Below are positions 1 to 6,481 of a DNA stretch of 10,035 bases, piece after piece. Location: NCBI GenBank assembly GCA_903842845.1, contig CAIMNN010000517.1, positions 1-10,035 on the forward strand. The letters are read 5' to 3'. The translations under genes were made by a program, and so were the position numbers. This DNA is from an uncultured Acidobacteriaceae bacterium (GTDB lineage Bacteria; Acidobacteriota; Terriglobia; Terriglobales; Acidobacteriaceae). How positions within the stretch are numbered: position 1 is the stretch's first letter; each line of letters starts with the position of its first letter. The notes under the pieces were generated by a model. It saw only the letters and a program-made list of their open reading frames with translations. It had not been told where the DNA came from and ran no database searches.

Positions 1-159
1 CACCATCTGCGTGGCCTTCTCCTCGAGCGTCATGCGACTAACCAGATCAGCCGCACGCACCTCCGCCGGCAACTTCGGGTTCAGATACGCAGGGCTCTGT
101 TGCGCGTTAACGCCAAACACACAGCCACAAACTGCAAGTAGCAAAATTTTGACTTTCAT
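1..159 (-). CDS. Secreted glycoside hydrolase family 3-like protein (beta-glucosidase/xylosidase type), N-terminal 53 residues only
   Basis: This gene reads leftward and leaves the window after 53 codons. The ATG at 159-157 lies one base after the hutH stop (TGA at 163-161), so translation is probably coupled to hutH. Residues 1-19 form a signal peptide: basic MKVK, a hydrophobic core LLLAVCGCVFG, and a likely cleavage site VNA before QQ. The mature start contains LNPKLPAEVRAADLVSRM followed by TLEEK and TQMV. This is the pattern at the beginning of GH3 enzymes, which usually carry 'R..DLL.RMTLEEK..Q(M/L)'. GH3 enzymes remove terminal beta-linked sugars from oligosaccharides, here presumably in the periplasm or outside the cell. 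The catalytic nucleophile lies beyond the window, so substrate and activity cannot be judged. The family call rests only on this short N-terminal motif. Confidence 0.75.
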   Translation of the reverse strand, partial: MKVKILLLAVCGCVFGVNAQQSPAYLNPKLPAEVRAADLVSRMTLEEKATQMV

Positions 160-160
160 A

Positions 161-1729
161 TCACCCACGCCACGCATCAAATGCGCCGTTACGTATCGAC
201 GCAGCCATCTTCTCAACATCCTTGCCGAGTTCGCGGTCGGCCTCAAGCGGCACAATCACCTCGCGCACTGCCTTCATCGCTGCCACAAGCCGTTTACCCG
301 GCTTCAGCGGCTTGCGGAACTCAATTCCCTGCGTCGCGCACATCAGCTCAATGCCCAACACGCGCTCGGCGTTCTCGACAATCGTCCTCAGCTTCAGCGC
401 TCCAGTCATGCCCATCGATACATGGTCCTCTTTGCCGCCGCTCGTCGGAATGTTGCCGACACTCGATGGATGCGAAAGCACCTGGCATTCGTTAATAAGC
501 GCCGCCGAGGCTATCTGCGCGATCATGAACCCCGACGACAAGCCCGCTTCTGCCGTCAAAAATCCCGGCAGCCCCTCGTTGATGTCCGGATTCAGCAATC
601 TATCAATGCGCCGCTCCGTGATGCTCGCCAAATCCGTCACCGCAATCGCCGCGTAATCCAAAATGTATGACAACGGCGCACCGTGGAAGTTGCCGCCAGA
701 GAGCACGTCGCCGCCGTGCGTATCAGAACCACCAGCATCCGGAAATACCAGCGGATTGTCCGTCGCCGAGCCGGTCTCGACCGCCAACACCTGCTGTACA
801 TGCTCCAACACTCCGCGCACCGCGCCATGAACCTGCGGCATGCAGCGCAAACAATACGCATCCTGCACGCGCGTGTCATGCTCACGATGCGACTCGCGAA
901 TCTCCGACCCCGCCAGCAGCTCACGCAAATGCGCCGCCACGGCAATCTGCCCCGTATGCGGCCGCGCCTTGTGAATGCGCTCATCAAATGCCGCCGGCGT
1001 TCCCATCAGCGCTTCGAGCGACATCGCCCCGGCAACATCCGACAACTCCACAACCCGCAGCGCGCGCGCAACAGCCAGCCCGCCAACAGCCGTCATCGCC
1101 TGTGTGCCGTTCAACAGCGCCAGGCCTTCCTTCGCCGCCAACGGAATCGCCTTCAAACCCGCGCGCCGCAGCGCTTCCGCCGACTCAAGCCGTTCGCCCT
1201 TGTAAAAAACCTCGCCTTCTCCCATCACTACCAGCGCCAGATGCGCCAACGGTGCCAGGTCGCCGCTCGCGCCCACAGAACCCTTCTCAGGAATCACCGG
1301 CGTCACGCCGTGATTGAGCAACTCAGTCAGCAGCTCAAGCACTTCAACACGCACTCCGCTGAATCCCTTTGAGAGCACATTCGCCCGCAACAGCACCATC
1401 ACGCGCGCCTCGGCCTCCGAGAGCGGATTGCCCACGCCACCCGCATGGCTGCGCACCAGGTTCGCCTGCAACTGCGCCAGTTTCTCATTCGGAATCGTCA
1501 CATCGGCCAACCGTCCGAAGCCGGTGTTCACGCCGTAAACCGTCGCACCACCGGCGACAATCTTCTCGATTACCGCGCGGCTCTCGCGCACGCGCGCCTT
1601 GGCATCGGCAGCAATCTCAACCTGTGCTTCGCCGTTCGCAACCAGCTCCAGCTCGTCCAACGTCAGCGGCTGCCCGTTCAATATCAGTTTTTGCACACGG
1701 AACTCCATCGTCCAAAAGAACTCAATCAT
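161..1729 (-). CDS. hutH: Histidine ammonia-lyase (histidase)
   Basis: This enzyme removes ammonia from L-histidine to give trans-urocanate, the first step of histidine degradation, and acts in the cytoplasm. The 522-residue chain matches the usual length of about 510. The Ala-Ser-Gly triad that cyclises into the MIO electrophile is at residues 154-156 in GSVGASGDLAPL. Other family landmarks are YGVNTGFG with Tyr65, LVRSHAGGVG with His95 (the His typical of histidine/tyrosine lyases), VQDAYCLRC at about 288-296, the ATDNPL segment at 322-327 and KEDHVSMG at 433-440, whose Glu434 corresponds to the histidine-selective glutamate of bacterial HutH. The start could be the ATG at 1729 or the one at 1708 (residue 8). 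Neither has a strong Shine-Dalgarno, and the second gives an N-terminus closer to typical HutH. No hutU, hutI or hutG is in view; the next gene downstream is GH3-like. Confidence 0.95.
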   Translation of the reverse strand: MIEFFWTMEFRVQKLILNGQPLTLDELELVANGEAQVEIAADAKARVRESRAVIEKIVAGGATVYGVNTGFGRLADVTIPNEKLAQLQANLVRSHAGGVGNPLSEAEARVMVLLRANVLSKGFSGVRVEVLELLTELLNHGVTPVIPEKGSVGASGDLAPLAHLALVVMGEGEVFYKGERLESAEALRRAGLKAIPLAAKEGLALLNGTQAMTAVGGLAVARALRVVELSDVAGAMSLEALMGTPAAFDERIHKARPHTGQIAVAAHLRELLAGSEIRESHREHDTRVQDAYCLRCMPQVHGAVRGVLEHVQQVLAVETGSATDNPLVFPDAGGSDTHGGDVLSGGNFHGAPLSYILDYAAIAVTDLASITERRIDRLLNPDINEGLPGFLTAEAGLSSGFMIAQIASAALINECQVLSHPSSVGNIPTSGGKEDHVSMGMTGALKLRTIVENAERVLGIELMCATQGIEFRKPLKPGKRLVAAMKAVREVIVPLEADRELGKDVEKMAASIRNGAFDAWRG

Positions 1730-1911
1730 CTTAAATCGTCTGATTCTCTCTTGTATTCCGCGGCGCTTGGTTCATGAAAAACCACAACATACGGGCTTGC
1801 ACTTCAAAAAAACTGAAGCGCTGCCGTCAAAAACCAATCTCCACTGACAATCAATTGGCTCTATCTTGTTGATTCCTTTATTTTTGAGAGGCTGGTACCG
1901 GGATGGCAATA
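1730..1911. other. Divergent intergenic region between hutH and tandem unit 1
   Basis: This stretch separates hutH (leftward) from the first secreted-protein unit (rightward) and must carry the hutH promoter. No -35/-10 pair for hutH is convincing. A TATGTT at about 1786 on the minus strand is the best -10-like word but has no matching -35 box. A short inverted repeat, CTTCA (1802-1806) with TGAAG (1814-1818), brackets a run of seven A. It is too short to call a terminator and could be an operator, but nothing supports that. No open reading frame with a ribosome binding site was seen. Confidence 0.4.
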
Positions 1912-1956
1912 TTGACGAAAAAACAGTTTACATTTAATAGGCACGTTGACTAAAGT
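1912..1956 (+). promoter_or_regulatory. Promoter of tandem unit 1
   Basis: An upstream TTGAC box (1912-1916) is followed by TTTACA (1927-1932, -35-like) and, after an 18-base spacer, TAAAGT (1951-1956, four of six matches to TATAAT). The same three boxes in the same order precede units 2 and 3, which is the main support. The -10-like box ends 62 bases before the ATG, so the leader is roughly 55 nt long. Which box is the true -35 is inferred; the TTGAC box may instead belong to an activator site. Confidence 0.6.
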
Positions 1957-2018
1957 TGATTTGACCCCGCAACTCAACAACAACAGCACTTTAGGTCAAC
2001 ATTTCAAAGGAGATTCCA

Positions 2019-2810
2019 ATGCGTCATCTTCGCAGCTTCACTTTGCTCACCATCACATTTTTAGCACTTGCTTGTGTTGCAATTCAGGCTCAGTCGCCTT
2101 CCGCGAGCACCTCGCCCAATCAGCTTCAGGTCCATCCGCTGGCAGTACCGCCGGTCGGCTGCACACTCCATTGCCTCTGGTACTCCGGTGATTCCGATTT
2201 TGGAAGTGTTAATTGGGAAGGTCTTTTCAACGGTAAAGTGCCAAATTTCGGGATGGGGCCTTCAGCGCAAATTTGGGTTCCATTTTTTACCGCATACAAC
2301 AGCAACGGCTGGTATAACGCCGTCGCAGTCTCTTCGATCACATTCAACGAAGTCACTCTCGCTTCTGCCGCCGCCCCACCGAATGTCACAGCCATGACCT
2401 TCGGCTTCAAGTCCGGCGTGGGAGAAGGAAACGCCGGATACACATTTGCCTCTGGCAATTGCACTTACACTCAGCCGGTTGCCACCGGGCGTAGCAATGA
2501 ATACTACGTCGAGTACGCGATCACTTGCAAATTGGCCACACCTGTATATGTGTATGCAGGCGCTGTCAATTGGGTGAATATTTATCCCACAATTTCCAAC
2601 AATGACAGCGGGCTTTTTCTTACGAATGCAATCAACTCCCCTGAGATTAACCACATTGGTTGGGGCGATGTCATGAATGCTTCGTACTTCAACAGTGCCT
2701 ATTTCGGCTATTCCTATGACATCACGACGGATCTGTATTCGCCAGATACGGAGTTCTCAGTTGGCATGACTGGAACTTACGTGCATTACGTTCACCCGCC
2801 CGTCGTCTAA
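2019..2810 (+). CDS. Secreted protein of unknown function, tandem paralogue 1 of 3
   Basis: This 263-residue protein belongs to no family I recognise. The start is fixed by AAAGGAG at 2006-2012, six bases before the ATG. Residues 1-24 are a signal peptide with basic MRHLR, a hydrophobic core and AIQA before QS, so export is expected. Cys19 sits in LALAC, which also satisfies a loose lipobox, so a lipoprotein cannot be excluded. The mature chain has four cysteines, C48 and C52 (GCTLHC) and C148 and C170, suggesting two disulfides. Conserved blocks shared with its neighbours are WYSGDSDF (54-61), QIWVPF (84-89), NVTAMTF, QPVATGR (152-158), NWVNIYPTISN (184-194), GWGDVMN (214-220) and EFSVGMTGTY (245-254). 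It is rich in Tyr, Asn, Ser and aromatic residues with many beta-prone stretches, so an extracellular beta-sandwich is plausible. A binding or structural role is a guess. It forms a single-gene transcription unit. Confidence 0.88.
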   Translation: MRHLRSFTLLTITFLALACVAIQAQSPSASTSPNQLQVHPLAVPPVGCTLHCLWYSGDSDFGSVNWEGLFNGKVPNFGMGPSAQIWVPFFTAYNSNGWYNAVAVSSITFNEVTLASAAAPPNVTAMTFGFKSGVGEGNAGYTFASGNCTYTQPVATGRSNEYYVEYAITCKLATPVYVYAGAVNWVNIYPTISNNDSGLFLTNAINSPEINHIGWGDVMNASYFNSAYFGYSYDITTDLYSPDTEFSVGMTGTYVHYVHPPVV

Positions 2811-2820
2811 TCACACACGT

Positions 2821-2860
2821 AAAAGCTCCGCAGCCCTCGGACTGCGGAGCTTTTCTTTTT
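2821..2860 (+). terminator. Intrinsic terminator of tandem unit 1
   Basis: A 13-bp perfect stem pairs AAAAGCTCCGCAG (2821-2833) with CTGCGGAGCTTTT (2842-2854) across an eight-base loop. The 3' arm runs into a T-rich tract to 2860. It starts 10 bases after the stop codon of paralogue 1 and is followed by the promoter of unit 2, so the units are probably transcribed separately. Confidence 0.92.
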
Positions 2861-2989
2861 ACACCCGAGCGGCACACTCTTATTCAATCGCCACCAGACG
2901 AGTTCCAGTTCTGCCTCGCCGGCTGGCCTCTAACAGGATGTTTCCAAACATGTTGCCCGATGTCAGACGTATGCTATATTCGCGCACTT

Positions 2990-3033
2990 TTGACAAAATA
3001 ACTGTTTACAAGCACGTGTTCGGTAACTAAAGT
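2990..3033 (+). promoter_or_regulatory. Promoter of tandem unit 2
   Basis: TTGAC (2990-2994), TTTACA (3005-3010) and TAAAGT (3028-3033) repeat the unit 1 arrangement. The gap between the first two boxes is again 10 bases, and the spacer before TAAAGT is 17. The distance from TAAAGT to the ATG is 62 bases, identical to unit 1. TTGACA is a perfect -35 word, but no good -10 lies 16-18 bases after it, so TTTACA/TAAAGT is preferred as the core. Confidence 0.6.
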
Positions 3034-3095
3034 AATTGTGAATGTGCAATCCGGCAAAACCAGCTTCTGAAGGTCAACATCAAAAGGAGATTTCC

Positions 3096-3878
3096 ATGCG
3101 CTTTTTCATCAAGTTCAATCTGCTCTTCGTTGCAGTGCTCGCACTCGCTTGTGCAACTATCCAGGCTCAATCCCCCAGCGTTTCCACCCGGCCTGCTCAT
3201 CAACTTCAGGCTCATCCTGAGGTTCAAGGGCCCATCGGTTGCGTCTCTTACTGCGTCTGGTACTCGGGCGATATTGATTTTTCCAATGAAAATTGGGGCG
3301 GGCTTTACAACGGCTATACGCCAAATAACGACGGCGCCTTTTCTCAGATTTGGGTCCCATTTGCAGTCAATACCGGCAACAAGAACGGCTGGAATAACGC
3401 CGTGAAGATCACTTCGATTACCTTCAACGAACTGACTGAAAACGGCAATACACCGAATGTGACTAATATGACCTACGCCTTCAAGGGCTACATCTTTGAC
3501 GGTGGCGCTGGTGCCAACTACTACTCTGGTTCATGTAATTACGTGCAACCCGTGGCTACCGGACGCGCAAATAATTCATATACTGAGTATGCGTTTACAT
3601 GCAAATTGCCCACACCTGCGATTTTGTTGAACGGGTATATTGATTGGGTCAATGTCTATCCGACAATTTCAAACGCCTCGGGGCTTTTTCTGTCGAATGT
3701 GACTGACAATCCCCAGCCCAACCACGTTGGATGGGGCGATACCCTGAGTTACTCATTTATCAACAGCAGCTATTTCTCATACAACTATTTACCAGCTACC
3801 GACTATGACGTTAACGATACTGAATTTTCAGTCGGCATGACTGGAACGTACCTGCACGTCAATCCCAAGCTGTATTAA
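3096..3878 (+). CDS. Secreted protein of unknown function, tandem paralogue 2 of 3
   Basis: This 260-residue protein is a clear paralogue of its two neighbours, roughly half identical to them by eye. The frame stays open upstream to an ATG at 3042, but the ATG at 3096 is chosen: it has GGAG at 3086-3089 six bases upstream, begins a proper signal peptide (MRFFIK, hydrophobic core, TIQA before QS) and lines up with both paralogues. Cysteines are C19 in the signal peptide and C49, C53, C147 and C169 in the mature part, at the same places as in copy 1. Conserved blocks are VWYSGDIDF (54-62), QIWVPF (84-89), SITFNEL (107-113), QPVATGR (151-157), DWVNVYPTISN (183-193), GWGDTLS (212-218) and EFSVGMTGTY (243-252). 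Differences cluster between the blocks and in the 25-45 linker, as expected of a secreted family under divergence. Function is unknown, and copy 2 has no obvious lesion. Confidence 0.88.
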   Translation: MRFFIKFNLLFVAVLALACATIQAQSPSVSTRPAHQLQAHPEVQGPIGCVSYCVWYSGDIDFSNENWGGLYNGYTPNNDGAFSQIWVPFAVNTGNKNGWNNAVKITSITFNELTENGNTPNVTNMTYAFKGYIFDGGAGANYYSGSCNYVQPVATGRANNSYTEYAFTCKLPTPAILLNGYIDWVNVYPTISNASGLFLSNVTDNPQPNHVGWGDTLSYSFINSSYFSYNYLPATDYDVNDTEFSVGMTGTYLHVNPKLY

Positions 3879-3893
3879 TATCAGCGTTGCTCA

Positions 3894-3932
3894 ACAGCCC
3901 TGCGGTCCTCCGACCTCAGGGCTGTTTTTTTT
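3894..3932 (+). terminator. Intrinsic terminator of tandem unit 2
   Basis: ACAGCCCTG (3894-3902) pairs with CAGGGCTGT (3917-3925). One C/T mismatch follows, then GGTC (3904-3907) pairs with GACC (3912-3915) around a CTCC loop. A run of eight T (3925-3932) follows. The 5' arm is nearly identical to that of the unit 3 terminator, which indicates common descent. Confidence 0.92.
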
Positions 3933-3966
3933 GACTGAAAAAAACTCCGGCTCGGTAAGTATTTGC

Positions 3967-3990
3967 TTACATTTTGTACATTTGTTTACA
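3967..3990 (+). promoter_or_regulatory. Three phased TTACA/GTACA-like repeats upstream of the unit 3 promoter
   Basis: TTACA (3967-3971), GTACA (3976-3980) and TTTACA (3985-3990) recur every 9-10 bases, about one helical turn, just upstream of the unit 3 core boxes. Their resemblance to the TTTACA box raises the possibility of iterated regulator sites or alternative -35 boxes. The region is AT-rich, so chance recurrence is possible, and units 1 and 2 lack the same triple. Confidence 0.3.
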
Positions 3991-3994
3991 CCTC

Positions 3995-4037
3995 TTGAAA
4001 AATATCAATTTACTTTTCCAGGAACCGTGACTAGCAT
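3995..4037 (+). promoter_or_regulatory. Promoter of tandem unit 3
   Basis: TTGAA (3995-3999), TTTACT (4009-4014) and TAGCAT (4032-4037) keep the unit 1 and 2 layout with a 17-base spacer, but each box carries changes. The 62-base distance from the last box to the ATG is the same as in the other two units. This makes unit 3 the most diverged promoter of the set and perhaps differently expressed. Confidence 0.5.
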
Positions 4038-4099
4038 TGTGTCGCCCCAACCACTCAACAAAACCTGGTAATGAAAGACAACAGACAAAGGAGCTTTCC

Positions 4100-4858
4100 A
4101 TGCGTATGTTTCGTAAAATCAACCTGCTCGTCATCTCGATGTTCGTTCTGGCCTGTTTAGCCATCCAGGCCCAATCCCCTACTTCCAACGTCAGGCATAA
4201 TCAACAGACTGAGTTCCACCCTCAGTTCGTTTCTCCCATTGGTTGTTCCAGCAACTGTCTCTGGTATTCGGGTGATATCGACTTTGGCGCTCCCAATTGG
4301 GACGGTCTTTGGAATTCAAACGTACCCAACTTAGGTGAAGAATTGCAGGTGTGGGTACCCTTTGTTCCCGGTTATGGGCCCTGGCTCACAAGTGCTGTTC
4401 AGATCAAAACTGTGACATTCAATGAACACAGCACCGGCATACCAGCTGTGACGAACATGACATTCGATTTCAGAACGGGCATGTCCGCTGGAAATGCTGG
4501 CACCGTCATCTATTCTGGCAACTGTAACTACTCAGCCCCTGTCGCTACCGGACGCACTGGTTATGGTTATACAGAATACGCTTACACTTGCGTCTTACCG
4601 AAAACTATTACCCTCAAGTCCGGCTCTATCTATTGGATCAATCTCACTCCCACATTATCCAATGATTACGCTGCCTACCTGTCCAATGCAATTCAATCGC
4701 CTGAACTCAGCCATTTCGGTTGGGGAGATGTCATGGATGACTCCTTTGCCTACGGCCCGTACTTCGATGTTAACTACGCCAATACGGACACTCTGAATAC
4801 CGCCTTCAGCGAATTTTCAGTCGGAATGACCGGTCAGTACGTCAACGCGATCAGATAG
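4100..4858 (+). CDS. Secreted protein of unknown function, tandem paralogue 3 of 3
   Basis: This is the 252-residue third copy, shortest and most diverged of the set. The ATG at 4100 is preferred over an upstream in-frame ATG at 4037 because AAAGGAG (4087-4093) lies six bases before it and the signal peptide then starts correctly (MRMFRK, hydrophobic core, AIQA before QS). Cys19 again sits in the signal peptide (VLAC). Mature cysteines C49, C53, C142 and C164 match those of copies 1 and 2. Conserved blocks are LWYSGDIDF (54-62), QVWVPF (83-88), VTNMTF (117-122), APVATGR (146-152), YWINLTPTLSN (178-188), GWGDVMD (207-213) and EFSVGMTGQY (238-247). A shortened loop at about 88-112 accounts for most of the length difference. 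No known enzyme motif was recognised; function is unknown. A terminator follows 20 bases after the stop. Confidence 0.88.
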   Translation: MRMFRKINLLVISMFVLACLAIQAQSPTSNVRHNQQTEFHPQFVSPIGCSSNCLWYSGDIDFGAPNWDGLWNSNVPNLGEELQVWVPFVPGYGPWLTSAVQIKTVTFNEHSTGIPAVTNMTFDFRTGMSAGNAGTVIYSGNCNYSAPVATGRTGYGYTEYAYTCVLPKTITLKSGSIYWINLTPTLSNDYAAYLSNAIQSPELSHFGWGDVMDDSFAYGPYFDVNYANTDTLNTAFSEFSVGMTGQYVNAIR

Positions 4859-4878
4859 TACAAGCCACAATCCTGCTC

Positions 4879-4913
4879 AACAGCCCTGCGGTCTTCGGAC
4901 CGCAGAGCTGTTT
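4879..4913 (+). terminator. Intrinsic terminator of tandem unit 3
   Basis: AACAGC (4879-4884) pairs with GCTGTT (4907-4912). After one C/A mismatch, CTGCGGTC (4886-4893) pairs perfectly with GACCGCAG (4898-4905) around a TTCG loop, giving the very stable C(UUCG)G tetraloop. The T tract is short and interrupted (TTTGTTTG). The hairpin sits between convergent genes, but it has no T run on the minus strand, so it is not an obvious guaA terminator. Confidence 0.85.
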
Positions 4914-4930
4914 GTTTGCCTGACAATTTC

Positions 4931-6481
4931 TCACTCCCACTCAATCGTGCCCGGCGGCTTCGACGTAATGTCATAGACCACGCGGTTGATGCCGCGCACC
5001 TCATTCACAATGCGATTCGAAATGCGCTTCAGCACATCGTACGGCAGCGGCGTCCAATCCGCCGTCATGCCGTCCTCGCTGTGCACCGCGCGCACCGCCG
5101 CTGTATACGCATACGTCCGTTGGTCACCCATTACGCCCACGCTTTTGACCGGCAGCAGCACCGCAAAGCTCTGCCAAATCTGGTTGTAAAGCCCGGCCGA
5201 CTTTATCTCCGCAATAACTATCTCATCAGCCTCTTGCAAAATCGCCACGCGCTCCGGTGTCACCTCGCCCACGATGCGCACCGCTAGCCCCGGCCCTGGG
5301 AACGGCTGCCGGCCCAGCACATCCTCGGCAATCCCCATCTCGCGCCCGATGCGACGGACCTCATCTTTGAACAAATCGCGCAGCGGCTCAATCAGCTTGA
5401 GCTTCATCTTCTCCGGCAACCCGCCCACATTGTGATGGCTCTTGATAGTCTGGCTCGGCCCCTTCACACTCGACGACTCAATAACGTCCGGATAAAGCGT
5501 TCCCTGCACCAGCCAGTCCACGCCGCCCGATTCCTTCGCAATCCGCGTCGCCTCTTCATCAAAGACCGCGATGAACTCGCCACCAATGCGCTTGCGTTTC
5601 GTCTCCGGGTCGGTCACGCCGGCAAGCTGCTTGAGGAATCGCTCGCTTGAATCGACACCGACAATCTTCAACCCCAACTTATCTCTTAAATTCCGCTGCA
5701 CGCTCTCAAACTCGTTCTTACGCAGCACGCCGTTGTTCACAAAGATGCACGTCAACTGGTCGCCGATCGCCTTATGCACCAGCACCGCCGCCACCGATGA
5801 ATCCACGCCGCCCGAGAGCCCGCAAATCACGTGCCCCTTGCCGACCTTCTCGCGTATTGCGGCCACTGTCGTCTCAATAAAATGCGCGGCCGTCCAATCG
5901 CCCTTCGCCCCGCAAATTCCAAAGATAAAATTCTTTATCAGTTCCGGCCCCAGCGGCGTGTGATGCACCTCGGGATGAAACTGCACCGCCCAGATGCGCC
6001 GTTCTTCATTCGCAATTCCCGCCAGCGCATTCGACGTCGCCGCCGTCAGCTTGAACCCCGCAGGCAGCTCGCTCGCCTCATCGCCGTGGCTCATCCAAAC
6101 CTGAATCGTCTCTGGCAACCCCTTGAACAATGCCGTCTCGCGGTCCTTGATGTGCACATCCGCGTGCCCGTACTCGCGCTTCGGCGCAGACAGCACCTTG
6201 CCGCCGAGATGATGCGTAATAAAGTGCAGCCCGTAGCAGATGCCAAGCACCGGCACGCCAAGCTTCAGCACACCTGGGTCGGCCGCAGGCGCGTCCGCGT
6301 CATAAACAGACGACGGCCCGCCCGAGAGGATAACCCCTATCGGCTTGTAGGCTTTTATCTCTTCAAGAGGTGCCGTGCATGGCAGCACGACAGAGAAAAC
6401 GTTCTGTTCACGGATGCGGCGCGCGATGAGCTGGGTATATTGCGAGCCAAAATCGAGGATGGCTATCGTCTGAGTGTCCAC
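4931..6481 (-). CDS. guaA: GMP synthase (glutamine-hydrolysing)
   Basis: GuaA converts XMP to GMP using ATP and the ammonia released from glutamine, the last step of guanine nucleotide synthesis, in the cytoplasm. The 516-residue chain has the full two-domain layout. The class I glutaminase domain (about 1-195) has nucleophile Cys82 in GICYG and the His169/Glu171 pair in FHPEVHH. The ATP pyrophosphatase domain (about 200-395) has the P-loop SGGVDSS at 223-229. The dimerisation domain ends in the typical GTIEWE. The start is GTG at 6481: an in-frame TAA lies two codons upstream and family homology begins at once (IAILDFGSQYTQLIARR). No clear Shine-Dalgarno is seen. The residue after CYGL is His86, where CYGMQ is common. 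The gene lies 87 bases downstream of yoeB with no clear promoter or terminator between. Confidence 0.97.
   Translation of the reverse strand: MDTQTIAILDFGSQYTQLIARRIREQNVFSVVLPCTAPLEEIKAYKPIGVILSGGPSSVYDADAPAADPGVLKLGVPVLGICYGLHFITHHLGGKVLSAPKREYGHADVHIKDRETALFKGLPETIQVWMSHGDEASELPAGFKLTAATSNALAGIANEERRIWAVQFHPEVHHTPLGPELIKNFIFGICGAKGDWTAAHFIETTVAAIREKVGKGHVICGLSGGVDSSVAAVLVHKAIGDQLTCIFVNNGVLRKNEFESVQRNLRDKLGLKIVGVDSSERFLKQLAGVTDPETKRKRIGGEFIAVFDEEATRIAKESGGVDWLVQGTLYPDVIESSSVKGPSQTIKSHHNVGGLPEKMKLKLIEPLRDLFKDEVRRIGREMGIAEDVLGRQPFPGPGLAVRIVGEVTPERVAILQEADEIVIAEIKSAGLYNQIWQSFAVLLPVKSVGVMGDQRTYAYTAAVRAVHSEDGMTADWTPLPYDVLKRISNRIVNEVRGINRVVYDITSKPPGTIEWE

Noticed and set aside
11..1372. Long plus-strand frames opposite hutH and the GH3-like gene
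   Set aside because: They are shadows of the hutH coding strand with biased composition (Arg, His, Pro), while the minus-strand frame carries the full set of histidase motifs.
1802..1818. Inverted repeat CTTCA/TGAAG around seven A as a terminator
   Set aside because: The stem has only five pairs and there is no T run after it on either strand. It lies upstream of both divergent genes, where no terminator is needed.
3042..3095. Upstream in-frame ATG starts for copies 2 and 3 (3042 and 4037)
   Set aside because: They would put charged residues before the signal peptide, have no Shine-Dalgarno, and break the alignment with copy 1. The downstream ATGs have AAAGGAG-type sites six bases away.
4879..4913. 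Unit 3 hairpin as a bidirectional terminator also serving guaA
   Set aside because: On the minus strand the hairpin is followed by GAGCAGGATT with no T tract, so intrinsic termination of guaA there is not supported.
1912..4930. Tandem block as a transposon, integron cassette array or phage segment
   Set aside because: No transposase, integrase, terminal inverted repeat, target-site duplication or attC-like site was seen. The repeats are diverged gene units, not exact copies.
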